Assembly: GCF_000372825.1 (NCBI RefSeq)
Contig: NZ_KB910516.1
Span: 2,078,011-2,142,010, forward strand
Length of the DNA stretch: 64,000 nucleotides
Direction of reading: 5' to 3'
Source of the DNA: Methylobacterium sp. 77
GTDB taxonomy: Bacteria; Pseudomonadota; Alphaproteobacteria; Rhizobiales; Beijerinckiaceae
Shown here: piece after piece, positions 47,962-57,170 of the stretch
How the letters are laid out: the number at the start of each line of letters is the position of its first letter
Position numbering within the stretch: position 1 is the stretch's first letter
Position numbers and translations under genes: made by a program
The notes under the pieces: model-generated
The model's input: the letters and a program-made list of their open reading frames with translations, nothing else
What the model was told of the DNA's origin: nothing
Database searches by the model: none

Positions 47962-48048
47962 ATGCTGAAGGGTGGTTTGCTGTGGCTGATCGGTATTCCT
48001 CTACCGATCATTTTGCTGATCTACTTCTTCACGTCCTGGCTGCACTGA
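47962..48048 (+). CDS. 28-residue single-helix membrane peptide
   Basis: An ATG with GGAG 7 nt upstream opens a 28-codon frame ending in TGA. The peptide begins M-L-K-G-G-L-L-W-L-I-G-I-P and continues as one hydrophobic helix to a short W-L-H end, so it should span the membrane. The P-L-P-I-I-L-L-I centre resembles tiny Rhizobiales proteins I recall as unnamed. A strong bidirectional terminator 69 nt downstream supports a real transcript. Confidence 0.6.
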   Translation: MLKGGLLWLIGIPLPIILLIYFFTSWLH

Positions 48049-48117
48049 GATGCACGGAGGCAGGCTGATTCGCCAGCCTCGATCCGAGACGTCATCGTCG
48101 TAGATCATGAAAACGAA

Positions 48118-48149
48118 AAGCCCCTCTTCCTGGCCAGGAAGAGGGGCTT
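48118..48149. terminator. Bidirectional terminator
   Basis: A perfect 32-bp palindrome (half-site AAGCCCCTCTTCCTGG at 48118-48133) preceded by an A-rich run and followed by TTCTTGTTT. It serves the small peptide gene on the plus strand and the DAHP synthase gene on the minus strand. Confidence 0.9.
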
Positions 48150-48187
48150 CTTGTTTCAATCGCGTGTCCTGCGACGTCGACGGGAGC

Positions 48188-49570
48188 TCATTCGGCGGCG
48201 TCGAGGCGAGGACGAACGATATCCGCCCGCTCACGCTTCACGAGTTCGGCGGTGAGGAACGCCACTTCCAGAGCCTGCTCCGCATTCAGGCGGGGATCGC
48301 AATACGTGTGGTAGCGATCCTGCAGGTCGTCGGCCGTCAGTGCGCGGGCGCCGCCGGTGCATTCCGTCACGTTCTTGCCGGTCATCTCCAGATGAATGCC
48401 GCCGGCGACCGTGCGTTCGGCCCCGTGCACGCCGAAGAAGCCCTCGATCTCCGTCATCACCCGCTCGAACGGACGCGTCTTGTAGCGGCCGGCCGAGATG
48501 GTGTTGCCGTGCATCGGATCGCAGACCCACACGACCTTGCGACCCTCACGCTCGACCGTGCGGACCAGCCCGGGCAGGTGATCGCCGACCTTGTCCGCGC
48601 CGAAGCGGCAGATCAGAGTGAGACGCCCCGCCTCGTTCTCCGGGTTGAGCTGGTCGATCAGCTTGATCAGCCCTTCGGAGGTCATCGACGGCCCGCATTT
48701 CAGCCCGATCGGGTTCTTGATGCCGCGCGCATACTCGATATGGGCATGGTCCGTCTGACGGGTGCGGTCGCCGACCCAGAGCATGTGGCCCGAGGTGGCG
48801 TACCAGTCGCCGCTGGTGGAATCGACGCGGGTCAGGGCCTCCTCATAGCCGAGGAGGAGCGCCTCGTGGCTCGTGAAGAAGTCGGTGGTGCGGACCTCCT
48901 GGTGCGTCTCCGGATTGATGCCGATGGCGCGCATGAAATCGAGCGCATCGGTCATCCGCTCCGCCACATCCTGGTAGCGCGAGGATTGCGGGCTGTCCTT
49001 GACGAAGCCGAGCATCCAGCGATGCGCGTTCTCGAGGTTGGCGTAACCGCCGGTGGCGAAGGCGCGCAGCAGGTTCAGCGTCGCCGCCGATTGCCGGTAG
49101 GCCTCCAACTGCCGGCGCGGATCCGGGATGCGTGCCTCCTCGGTGAAGGTGAGGCCGTTGACGATATCGCCCCGGTAGCTCGGCAGGCTCACCCCATCCA
49201 TCGTCTCGGTGGGCGAGGAGCGCGGCTTGGCGAACTGTCCGGCGATGCGACCGACCTTCACCACCGGCGAACCGCCGGCGAAGGTGAGCACCAGTGCCAT
49301 CTGCAGGAACACGCGGAAGAAATCGCGGATGTTGTCGGCCGAATGCTCGTCGAAGCTCTCGGCGCAATCGCCGCCCTGGAGCAGGAACGCTTCGCCGGTG
49401 GAGACGCGGGCCAGCGCGGATTTCAGCTTGCGCGCCTCACCTGCAAAAACGAGGGGCGGAAAGCTGCCGAGCTGGGTCTCGACCGCCTGAAGGGCAGCGG
49501 CATCCGGATAGGCCGGCACCTGCTGGATCGGCAGGTTTCGCCAAGTCTTCGGTGTCCAACGCTCGCCCAT
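48188..49570 (-). CDS. aroG: 3-deoxy-7-phosphoheptulonate synthase, class II
   Basis: A 460-residue class II (plant/mycobacterial type) DAHP synthase, the first enzyme of the shikimate pathway; it condenses phosphoenolpyruvate and erythrose 4-phosphate. Family segments include [10 protein letters not shown] (metal-binding Cys), [28 protein letters not shown] and G-G-I-H-L-E-M-T-G. The ATG at 49570 starts M-G-E-R-W-T-P. It is a single-gene unit ended by the hairpin at 48118-48149. The symbol is the one commonly used for this type; other names exist. Confidence 0.95.
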   Translation of the reverse strand: MGERWTPKTWRNLPIQQVPAYPDAAALQAVETQLGSFPPLVFAGEARKLKSALARVSTGEAFLLQGGDCAESFDEHSADNIRDFFRVFLQMALVLTFAGGSPVVKVGRIAGQFAKPRSSPTETMDGVSLPSYRGDIVNGLTFTEEARIPDPRRQLEAYRQSAATLNLLRAFATGGYANLENAHRWMLGFVKDSPQSSRYQDVAERMTDALDFMRAIGINPETHQEVRTTDFFTSHEALLLGYEEALTRVDSTSGDWYATSGHMLWVGDRTRQTDHAHIEYARGIKNPIGLKCGPSMTSEGLIKLIDQLNPENEAGRLTLICRFGADKVGDHLPGLVRTVEREGRKVVWVCDPMHGNTISAGRYKTRPFERVMTEIEGFFGVHGAERTVAGGIHLEMTGKNVTECTGGARALTADDLQDRYHTYCDPRLNAEQALEVAFLTAELVKRERADIVRPRLDAAE

Positions 49571-49704
49571 GATGATCTCCCGTCCACCTCTCGGCCGGCT
49601 TCGCCGAGGGGAAATCCCTCGCGAAGAGCGGGGCTTATAGAGCGGTTCTCGAAGAGAAGCGAGCTATACGCAGCGACATGGTTGCCGGCGCGCGAGGCGA
49701 TGGA

Positions 49705-50847
49705 TCACGCCACGGCGTCGGCAACGGCGTTCGAGCGAGAGGATGTCGGCCTGGGCGACATGCAGAGTGCGAGGCGGATGAAGGCACCGATCAGCACGAT
49801 CTCGATCGCGATCTTCACGAGCAGCGCATCGGCCAGGACGATGCTGGCGATGTGGAGCGTCTCGCTCGCCGCTACGGAGGCGACGGCGCCGATGGTGAAG
49901 ACGACGATGGAGTTCCTGCCGAGCCGGCATAAGGGGTGATCCGGGCGCATTTGATGCAGCAGCCGAATCAGCGGTGCCCGCGGCATGGCGGCGACGACGT
50001 AAGCCAAGGTCAGAACGTGCAGAACGCGCAGTGGAGACTGGTAGGTCTTGCTGGCACCGAACCAGAACGACGTGTTGCGAGACTCCGCCCATTCGAGGGC
50101 TGAAGGCGAGATGCGCACGACCCAGGTGGCGAAGATCAGGTAGCCGGCGAGATTGGCAAGGGCCAGAGCGAGCGCCAGGCCGTTGTAAGGCAGGGGCATA
50201 TCCAGCTTCATCGCCCGACCGATGGCGACGCCTGTCGCGAAGAGAAGCGTCCAGGGCAGGACCGTCAACGTGAACGGCTGGCCGGAAAGGCTGTTGGGTA
50301 TGACGAGATCGAAATGGCCGGCGGCAGCCCATGTGACCAGGGCGGGAGGGATCGGTGCCCACCAGCGCCACTCCGCCAAGCGCACGAAGACGGGCGCGAG
50401 CAGCATCAGAACCACGTACAGGCGTAGGACGCACGAATAGCCGACGTTCTGGCGAAACGTCACCGCGTGCCAGAACATCGTCCAGGAGCCGTGCTCGGCA
50501 AGAAGCGCCGCGTCGCCCGAGGTCACTCCGGCCGGCCCGAGCATCTCCAATGCCAGATTGAGCACGGCCAGCGTTGCCAGAACGAGGGCGATGTTGAAGG
50601 CGTGCAACCGCAGTGCCCGCAACCAGAGAGTTCTGACGAGGCTCGAAAAAGGGGCGGTGTCAGAGTTGTTCGAGTAAGCGAGCGCCGTCGAGATGCCGCT
50701 CAACAGGACGAAGATCTCGGAACTGTCGGAAAAGCCGAGGCGGGATGGCGAAATCTGCGAAAAATGTCCGCCCTCGAGGTGATTGACGAAAATATTGACG
50801 AGACACAGGCCGCGAATGGCATCGATTGTCGTTCGCCGCGCAATCAC
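49705..50847 (-). CDS. OpgC-type acyltransferase membrane protein
   Basis: A 380-residue polytopic protein with about 10 helices. The start D-A-I-R-G-L-C-L-V-N-I-F-V-N-H-L and E-I-F-V-L-L-S-G-I-S-T-A match the OpgC/acyltransferase-3 family, which transfers succinyl groups to periplasmic glucans in E. coli. The conserved His of V-N-H lies in the first helix as in that family. The gene starts with GTG at 50847; no better codon is seen upstream. No glucan synthesis genes are adjacent, so the substrate is an inference from the family. Confidence 0.85.
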   Translation of the reverse strand: MIARRTTIDAIRGLCLVNIFVNHLEGGHFSQISPSRLGFSDSSEIFVLLSGISTALAYSNNSDTAPFSSLVRTLWLRALRLHAFNIALVLATLAVLNLALEMLGPAGVTSGDAALLAEHGSWTMFWHAVTFRQNVGYSCVLRLYVVLMLLAPVFVRLAEWRWWAPIPPALVTWAAAGHFDLVIPNSLSGQPFTLTVLPWTLLFATGVAIGRAMKLDMPLPYNGLALALALANLAGYLIFATWVVRISPSALEWAESRNTSFWFGASKTYQSPLRVLHVLTLAYVVAAMPRAPLIRLLHQMRPDHPLCRLGRNSIVVFTIGAVASVAASETLHIASIVLADALLVKIAIEIVLIGAFIRLALCMSPRPTSSRSNAVADAVA

Positions 50848-50981
50848 GGAAATCTCGTCTAAAGGTTGCCCTGCACCCTTATTCTGGAGTAGCGCACCTT
50901 AAGATTGAATTTATAACGGGCTCTATAAATATATAGGTAAATGGCGGTGTCGCAAATTCAATCGATGGGCCGATGGGCCGC

Positions 50982-51281
50982 CTATTCTCCCTCGCCATCC
51001 TCCACGGCGATGCCGTGCTCCGACAGGATCCAGAAGATCGCTTCGAGATCCTCGGCGGTCACGTCCCTCGGAGGCAGCGCCTCTTCCAGATCTTCGTAGG
51101 TCAGCCGTCGGGCGTGTTGGGCATCCGCCTTGGCGAGGAGGCGGTCGACCGTGTCGCGCATGTCGTCCGCCAGGGCATCGTGGCTCGGCAGACGACGGTC
51201 GGCCTCGGGGAACAAGGCCTGCGCCAGCATGCGGTCGATGATCGCCTGACGCCGGTCGTGCGCCTCGTCGTTCTTTGCCAT
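50982..51281 (-). CDS. Stand-alone sigma-70 region 1.1-like protein
   Basis: A 99-residue acidic protein. Residues about 60-95 (R-L-T-Y-E-D-L-E-E-A-L-P-P-R-D-V-T, then I-F-W-I-L-S-E-H-G-I-A-V) match region 1.1 of the primary sigma factor, the acidic module that fills the RNA polymerase main channel before promoter DNA enters. Nothing of regions 1.2-4 follows. A helical N-terminal half (A-I-I-D-R-M-L-A-Q-A-L-F-P) precedes it. It may bind RNA polymerase or be a repurposed DNA mimic. The ATG at 51281 is chosen over an upstream frame start at 51317. Confidence 0.65.
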   Translation of the reverse strand: MAKNDEAHDRRQAIIDRMLAQALFPEADRRLPSHDALADDMRDTVDRLLAKADAQHARRLTYEDLEEALPPRDVTAEDLEAIFWILSEHGIAVEDGEGE

Positions 51282-51365
51282 GCTCTTGTTATGGAGCGCG
51301 AAAGGCGCTCGAAACAAGGGAGCCCGCCGTCTCGGATATCCATGTGTCCCAGGCGGGCGGCACCC

Positions 51366-53675
51366 TCACTCGTGAATCGTCGCGCCGGAGCGGGTGATTC
51401 TCACCGGGATCGCCTTGGCAGCCGGCGTCTTCGACTGTTCGTCATGGTGCCAGAGCGGAATCAACGGATTGAGTTCGGGATAGTAGCCCGCGCAGTTCCC
51501 GAGCGGGATGTCGTAGGCGACGATGCGGAGCCCCGTCACCGAACGAGCCCTGTCATCGGCGTCCGTCGCGAGGTCGACGATCTCGGCATCGACGAATCCG
51601 AGGCGGGCGATATCCGCCGGGTTCATGAACAGGATCATCCGCGTGCCCTTCACGCCGCGGAAGCGGTCGTCGTAGCCGTAGACCGTTGTGTTGAACTGGT
51701 CGTTCGAGCGCAGGGTGATGAGGTCGAGGGCATCGGCGCCCCGCAGCGGCATGTCGGGATCGGCATCGATTCCTTCCGGCACCACGAAGTTGGCCTTGCC
51801 CGTTTCCGTCTCCCAGCGACGTTCGCGCGCGGCGAGCTTCTTGTGGACGCCACCGGGCTCGAACATGCGGTGTTCGAGATCGTCGAACACCGCCGGATAG
51901 GTCGCCTCCATCGCGCCGCGGATCCGGGAATAATCGCCGACCCACTCGTCCCATGGGACGTTCGGGTTCGGCTCCAGGGCCGCCTTGGCGATCTCGGCGA
52001 CGATCCAGGGCTCCGAGCGGACCTGATCGCTCACCGGCTTCGTCTTGCCGCGTGACCCGTGGAAACAGGAGGTCGAGCTCTCCATGGAGACCGCCTGCGG
52101 GCCACTCGTCTGGTTGTCGATCTCGATCCGGCCGAGGCAGGGAAGGATGTAGGCGATCTCGCCCTTGATGAGGTGGGAGCGATTGAGCTTCGTCGAGACT
52201 TGCACGGTCAGGCGCATGTCCGCCCATGCCTCCTCCATCCGCACCGTTTCGGGGATCGCGCGGACGAAGTTGCCGCCGAGGCCGATGAAGGCCTTCACAT
52301 CCCCGGAGAGGATCCCCTCGCAAGCCTCGACCGTATTGAGGCCCTTCTCGCGCGGTGGCTCGAAACCGTACTGCTCCTTGAGGATGTCGAGGGGCGCGAG
52401 TTCCGGCTTCTCGGTGATCCCGACCGTGCGCTGGCCCTGAACGTTGGAATGGCCGCGAACCGGACAGGGGCCGGCCCCCTTCCGACCGACATTGCCTCGC
52501 AGCAGCAGGAGGTTCACCAGCATCTGCACCGATTCCGTGCCCTTGCGATGCTGGGTCAAACCCATGCCGTAGACACCGATGACGGCGCGCGAGCGGGCAT
52601 AGACGGTCGCGGCCGCCTCGATCGCGGCGCGGGTCAGCCCCGATCGGGCTTCAAGCGCCTTCCAATCCTGGGCCTCGCAATAGGCGGCGAAGGCCTCGAA
52701 CCCGTGTGTATGCTCGTCGATGAAGCTGACATCGAGGATGCGGGGCCTACCCACCCGGTGGGCTTCCCGGTCGGCGGCGATGAGCGCCTTGCACATGCCG
52801 GTGATCGCCGCGAGGTCACCGCCGGCCTTTAGCTGGTGGTACTGGGTCGAGATCTCGGTGGCGTGGCCCGTCGCCATCTCCACCACCGATTGGGGATTGG
52901 TGAAGCGCTCCAGACCCCGCTCGCGCAAGGGATTGAAGGTGATGATCGGGACCCGGCGCTTCCTCGCCTCCTGAAGCTGGTGGAGCATCCGCGGCGCGTT
53001 CGAACCGACATTCTGGCCGAAGAACAGGATCAGGTCGGTCGTCGCGAAATCATCGAGGACCACCGTTCCGACCGGCACGCCGATCGAGGCCTTGAGCCCG
53101 ACCGAAGTCGGCTCATGGCACATGTTGGAGGAATCCGGCAGGTTGTTGTTGCCGTACATCCGGGCCAATAGCCCGTACATGTACGACGTTTCCAGCGAAG
53201 CACGGCCCGACGCGTAGAAGACCGTCGATTTTGGATCGAGGGCGCGCAATTCCCGCCCGATCGCCGTGGTCGCCTCCTCCCACGACACCGTCACATAGCG
53301 GTCGCTCGCCGCGTCATAACGCAGGGGATGGGTGAGCCGACCCTGCTCCTCGAGAGCGTAATCCGTCCAGTCGAGGAGTTCGGTCACCGAATGCTCGGCG
53401 AAGAAATCGGGACCGCAGCGCTTGGCGGTCTGTTCCCAGGCGGTCGCCTTCGCCCCGTTCTCGCAATATTCGAAGGTCAGTGGCTTGGGTGGCTTGGCCC
53501 AGGCGCAGGACACGCACATGAACCCGTCCGGCTTGTTCTGCTTCATCAGCAGCGTCGCCCCGGAGACAGGAATCTCCTCGCGGAGCAGGATTTCGGTGAG
53601 CGACTGGGCCGAGCCCCACCCTCCGGCCGGACCGTCATAGGGTTCGATCTTGGGCTCGGCCATCTTGTCGGTCAT
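51366..53675 (-). CDS. FdhF/YdeP family molybdopterin oxidoreductase
   Basis: A 769-residue protein of the bis-molybdopterin guanine dinucleotide (DMSO reductase) superfamily, YdeP branch. Only Cys54 and Cys57 (C-V-S-C) are left of the usual N-terminal 4Fe-4S motif, as is normal for the branch, and N-M-C-H-E-P-T-S (Cys186) is the candidate molybdenum-ligand region. Later segments G-N-V-G-R-K-G-A-G-P-C-P-V-R-G-H-S-N-V-Q-G and L-R-S-N-D-Q-F-N-T-T are cofactor-binding. In a methylotroph it may be a formate dehydrogenase; I recall fdh4A of M. extorquens as YdeP-like, but no second subunit is adjacent. It lacks a Tat signal, so it should be cytoplasmic. Confidence 0.85.
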   Translation of the reverse strand: MTDKMAEPKIEPYDGPAGGWGSAQSLTEILLREEIPVSGATLLMKQNKPDGFMCVSCAWAKPPKPLTFEYCENGAKATAWEQTAKRCGPDFFAEHSVTELLDWTDYALEEQGRLTHPLRYDAASDRYVTVSWEEATTAIGRELRALDPKSTVFYASGRASLETSYMYGLLARMYGNNNLPDSSNMCHEPTSVGLKASIGVPVGTVVLDDFATTDLILFFGQNVGSNAPRMLHQLQEARKRRVPIITFNPLRERGLERFTNPQSVVEMATGHATEISTQYHQLKAGGDLAAITGMCKALIAADREAHRVGRPRILDVSFIDEHTHGFEAFAAYCEAQDWKALEARSGLTRAAIEAAATVYARSRAVIGVYGMGLTQHRKGTESVQMLVNLLLLRGNVGRKGAGPCPVRGHSNVQGQRTVGITEKPELAPLDILKEQYGFEPPREKGLNTVEACEGILSGDVKAFIGLGGNFVRAIPETVRMEEAWADMRLTVQVSTKLNRSHLIKGEIAYILPCLGRIEIDNQTSGPQAVSMESSTSCFHGSRGKTKPVSDQVRSEPWIVAEIAKAALEPNPNVPWDEWVGDYSRIRGAMEATYPAVFDDLEHRMFEPGGVHKKLAARERRWETETGKANFVVPEGIDADPDMPLRGADALDLITLRSNDQFNTTVYGYDDRFRGVKGTRMILFMNPADIARLGFVDAEIVDLATDADDRARSVTGLRIVAYDIPLGNCAGYYPELNPLIPLWHHDEQSKTPAAKAIPVRITRSGATIHE

Positions 53676-53757
53676 TCACAAAGCCCTCGAGGCTGCGTCG
53701 TTTTCAAGTCCAACGGCAGCGTCGAGTCCCTGTTCCGGGGTGCGGCTTTGGGCGCGT

Positions 53758-55143
53758 CTAGCCCACCCCCTCCGGCCGCTTCGTCACCGCCGGGACGCGC
53801 ATGGTCACCAGTTCCTCGCCCGCTGTCGGATGCACCGCGATCGTCCGGTCGAAATCGGCCTTCGTCGCTCCCATCGTCACCGCGATGGCGACGGCCTGGA
53901 TGATCTCGCCGGCATCGTGGCCGACGACATGGACGCCAAGGACCTTGTCGGTGGCGCAATCCACGATGAGCTTCATCAGAACCCGCTCCTCGCTGCCGGA
54001 CAACGTCGCTTTCATCGGGCGGAAGCTCGACTTGTAGACGTCGATCCTCTCGCAACGCTCGCGCGCCTGATCCTCGGTGAGGCCGACAGTGCCGATCTCG
54101 GGCGTGGAGAACACGGCCGTAGCAATGAGGTGATGGTTCACCGCCCAGGGCTTGCCGCCGAATACGGTGTCGGCGAAGGCGTGACCTTCGCGGATGGCGA
54201 TGGGCGTCAGGGCGGCGCGGTTGGTGACGTCGCCGACCGCATAGATCGACGGAACGCAGGTCTGCGAGAAGGCGTCGACCGGGATCGCGCCGCTCGCGTC
54301 GGTCTCGATGCCGACCGCCTCCAGGCCGAGGCCCGCCACCGCCGGGTTCCGCCCCGTGGCGACGAGGACCTGATCGACCTCGATGACGCTGCCGTCTCCG
54401 AGGGTCGCGGCGATGCCGCTGTCGCGCCGCTCCAGCCGCTCCACGATCTGGTTGAGGCGCAGGTCCATGCGCTTGCCATAAGCGAGGCCCAGGGCATCGC
54501 GGACCTCGTGGTCGAACCCGCGCAAGAGACGGTCTCCCCGGTGCAGCAGCGTCGTACGCGACCCGAGGCTCGCGAAGATGCCCGCGAATTCCACCGCGAT
54601 GTAGCCGCCTCCGATGACGAGGATGCGCTCGGGCAGGCTCTCCAGGTCGAAGACCTCGTTGGAGGTGATGCCGAGATCGCCGCCGGGAATGACCGGGGCC
54701 TTCACCGGATGCGCGCCGACCGCGACGAGAATGTACTTCGCCGTCACGCGGCGGTTCGAGCCGACGAGGCGGATCGTATGGGCATCCTCGATCACCGCCC
54801 GCTCCGCGATGACGGTGACGCCCATCCGTTCGAGATTGGTGTCGTAGATCGATTCCAGGCGCGCGACCTCGGCGTCGCGGTGCGCCTTCAGCACGCTCCA
54901 GTCGAAACGCGGCTCGCCCACCGACCAGCCGAAACCGGCCGCATCCTCGAATTCATCGGCAAAGCGTGCCGCATAGACCATCAGCTTCTTCGGGACGCAG
55001 CCGCGGATCACGCAGGTGCCGCCGATGCGGTATTCCTCCGCGAGGCTGACCCTGGCGCCGTAGCCGGCGGCGATGCGCGCCGCACGCACGCCCCCCGAAC
55101 CACCACCGATGACGAACAGATCGACATCGAACTCTTCGGTCAT
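53758..55143 (-). CDS. gor: Glutathione-disulfide reductase
   Basis: A 461-residue flavoenzyme. The FAD site is G-G-G-S-G-G-V-R-A-A-R, the redox disulfide is Cys44/Cys49 in G-G-T-C-V-I-R-G-C-V-P-K-K, the NADPH site follows V-I-G-G-G-Y-I-A-V-E-F-A, and the catalytic His is in A-V-H-P-T-A-G-E-E. It keeps glutathione reduced with NADPH, useful in a methylotroph handling formaldehyde and oxidants. It is transcribed toward the FdhF/YdeP gene with an 82-nt gap, so the two might be cotranscribed. Confidence 0.95.
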   Translation of the reverse strand: MTEEFDVDLFVIGGGSGGVRAARIAAGYGARVSLAEEYRIGGTCVIRGCVPKKLMVYAARFADEFEDAAGFGWSVGEPRFDWSVLKAHRDAEVARLESIYDTNLERMGVTVIAERAVIEDAHTIRLVGSNRRVTAKYILVAVGAHPVKAPVIPGGDLGITSNEVFDLESLPERILVIGGGYIAVEFAGIFASLGSRTTLLHRGDRLLRGFDHEVRDALGLAYGKRMDLRLNQIVERLERRDSGIAATLGDGSVIEVDQVLVATGRNPAVAGLGLEAVGIETDASGAIPVDAFSQTCVPSIYAVGDVTNRAALTPIAIREGHAFADTVFGGKPWAVNHHLIATAVFSTPEIGTVGLTEDQARERCERIDVYKSSFRPMKATLSGSEERVLMKLIVDCATDKVLGVHVVGHDAGEIIQAVAIAVTMGATKADFDRTIAVHPTAGEELVTMRVPAVTKRPEGVG

Positions 55144-55351
55144 GGCAGGCTCCTCGTAGCGATGGGTCGGCGGTCGGCAATCCCGGCCGACAAGACGGCC
55201 GGCGTTGCCCGCTCTATCGCAGGTGGAGGGTACCCGTCATCGCCGCACGACGAGAATCCACCGTCTCGACGCTCGTGACGCCATCGACGTGTTCGCGGCG
55301 CCGTCGATTTGGCGGTCGGGCGCCGAGGGCGGTGTCCGACCGACGCTTCGG

Positions 55352-56350
55352 CTAGAGGATGAAATCGCTCGCGTGCAGGGCATCCACGACGTTCTTGAGG
55401 GCGATCTGGAAATCGGCCTTGCCGTCGCCGGTCGTGTCGCCTTCGACGATCGTGGCGCTGCCGGAATGGACGACATGGAGTTGGCCGGCCTGCTTGGTGA
55501 AGGCCGCGTCACCGATGAAGCTGAAGGCCCGGTCGGTGCCAGCGCCGGTGACGGCCTGGATCACGTGCAGGTCGATCTGGTCGGCTCCGATGGTGAAGTC
55601 CGAAATCGTGTCGCGGTGCTCCACACCCGGAGCGCTGTCCTTGATCGACCTGAACACGAAGGTATCGTCGCCCGTCCCGCCGAGGAGCACGTCTTGGCCA
55701 CGGCCACCGATCAGCGTGTCGTTTCCGGCTCCGCCCTTCAGCGTGTTCTCGGCGGAGTTGCCGACGATGACGTTGTCCCCGGTATTTCCGCTGCCGTTGA
55801 TCGCTGCCGTTCCCGTCAAGGTGAGATTCTCGATGAATTGCCCGGCCATGGAGAAAGAGACTGAGGCCTTGACGAGATCGACGCCCTCCAGGCTCCGCTC
55901 GATGACACGGTCGCCGATATTGTCGACGATGTAGACGTCGTTGCCGTCTCCACCCTTCATCGTATCGGCGCCGGTAAATCCGTCGATGTAATCCGAATAT
56001 CGCGATCCGGTGATCGTGTCGGCTCCGGAGAAGATGTCCTTCAGCACGTATTGCGTGCTGTTGTGATCGAAGAATTTCTGCTCGTGGGCGACGGTGATAT
56101 CGATGTCTCGCAGCGTGCTGTAGAGGCCCGCGCCATCGGCATAATCCAGGGCCGTCGTCGTCCCGGAGGTCGGCGAACCGTTCGTGGCATAGGTCAGGTC
56201 GTGGCCCTGGACGAGGATGGCTGTCCCATCGTTGAAATCGAGCTCGTATCCGTCGGATGCGGTATCGTAATAACGCCCTCCCGTCTTATCGAGGTGCCAG
56301 ATATCCAGCGTTCTGAAATCGACTTTGTCGTAGACGCTGTACGTCGCCAT
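55352..56350 (-). CDS. RTX-type protein with serralysin-like C-terminal region
   Basis: A 332-residue protein without signal peptide. The first 110 residues (V-D-F-R-T-L-D-I-W-H-L) have no recognised motif. Residues about 113-150 and 190-240 carry nonapeptide repeats such as K-G-G-D-G-N-D-V-Y-I-V-D and K-G-G-A-G-N-D-T-L-I-G-G-R-G-Q-D-V-L-L-G-G-T-G-D-D-T-F-V-F. The end (T-I-S-D-F-T-I-G-A-D-Q-I-D-L and D-F-I-L) is the serralysin C-terminal/type I secretion signal region. No zinc-protease motif is present. The ATG at 56350 follows a GGAG site; a GTG at 56359 is also possible. Confidence 0.75.
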   Translation of the reverse strand: MATYSVYDKVDFRTLDIWHLDKTGGRYYDTASDGYELDFNDGTAILVQGHDLTYATNGSPTSGTTTALDYADGAGLYSTLRDIDITVAHEQKFFDHNSTQYVLKDIFSGADTITGSRYSDYIDGFTGADTMKGGDGNDVYIVDNIGDRVIERSLEGVDLVKASVSFSMAGQFIENLTLTGTAAINGSGNTGDNVIVGNSAENTLKGGAGNDTLIGGRGQDVLLGGTGDDTFVFRSIKDSAPGVEHRDTISDFTIGADQIDLHVIQAVTGAGTDRAFSFIGDAAFTKQAGQLHVVHSGSATIVEGDTTGDGKADFQIALKNVVDALHASDFIL

Positions 56351-56734
56351 CGTCTCCACCCCTGTTCTAACTGTGGTCCCTGAACCGCATGGAGACGCGA
56401 GGGATCACGGCCTTGTCGCTTTGGTATGGGGCGTCGTGGGGGATGTACATTCACACAGCCGTGACCGGCGGATGCGAGGCGGCGCGGTTGTCATGACTGC
56501 GCCTCATGCTCGTGGCGGTAGCAGCGGCTCCAACGGAAAGAATCGGAATTCGGCGTGGACGGCGTGCATCCGCATCGAATCCCGAAGCATAATCGATCCG
56601 AGTGGTGCTGGCATCATAGGACAACTGGACGATGTGAGAGGTAAAGCGAAGCTTGATGACGACGCTTTGCGATGTCTCTACGGAACGCTTTGGCTGCCCT
56701 CGTGATTGGATAAGTCTGATTGAGGGAGATGATC
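56351..56734. other. Divergent intergenic region
   Basis: A 384-bp space between the RTX gene and the secreted protein at 56735. I see no gene or clear hairpin; it should hold the promoters of both. Confidence 0.4.
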
Positions 56735-57121
56735 ATGCAAAGACAGCTGGCTACACTCGCCTTTGTGGCGTTCCTTGGCTCGAGCGCGGCCTATGCGCAA
56801 ACCACCGTGACCGGCAAGCCCGCTCCCGATGCGGCGACGAGTGCCAAATCCGGCGGTCAGGAATCCGTGACGCGGCCGAACACCGACAAGCCGGACGCGA
56901 ACAACCCCGCCTCCACCAACACGGCGACGAACGCCAAGCTGGAGGAAGGCGCCAACAGCTTCACCGAAGGCCAGACCCGGAGCCGTTTAGAGCAGGCTGG
57001 CTACAAGGACGTGAAGGAACTCAAGAAGGACGACAAGGGCATCTGGCGCGGCGCGGCCTCGCTCAACGGAAAGCCCGTCACGGTCGGCGTCGACTTCAAG
57101 GGCAATGTTTCAGCCAAGTAG
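56735..57121 (+). CDS. Secreted protein with PepSY-like C-terminal domain
   Basis: A 128-residue protein. A signal peptide (M-Q-R-Q-L-A-T-L-A-F-V-A-F-L-G, cleavage after A-Y-A) is followed by a low-complexity Asn/Thr/Ala/Lys linker (about 25-75) and a small domain S-R-L-E-Q-A-G-Y-K-D-V-K-E-L-K-K-D-D-K-G-I-W (about 86-128) resembling PepSY-type folds. The function is unknown. GAGGGAG stands 6 nt before the ATG at 56735, which decides that start over the ATG at 56729. The stress-type gene follows after 49 nt. Confidence 0.7.
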   Translation: MQRQLATLAFVAFLGSSAAYAQTTVTGKPAPDAATSAKSGGQESVTRPNTDKPDANNPASTNTATNAKLEEGANSFTEGQTRSRLEQAGYKDVKELKKDDKGIWRGAASLNGKPVTVGVDFKGNVSAK

Positions 57122-57170
57122 CAGCGCCTTCGACGTCCCCAGCCAGCCGAAACATGTGAGGAACGATCCC

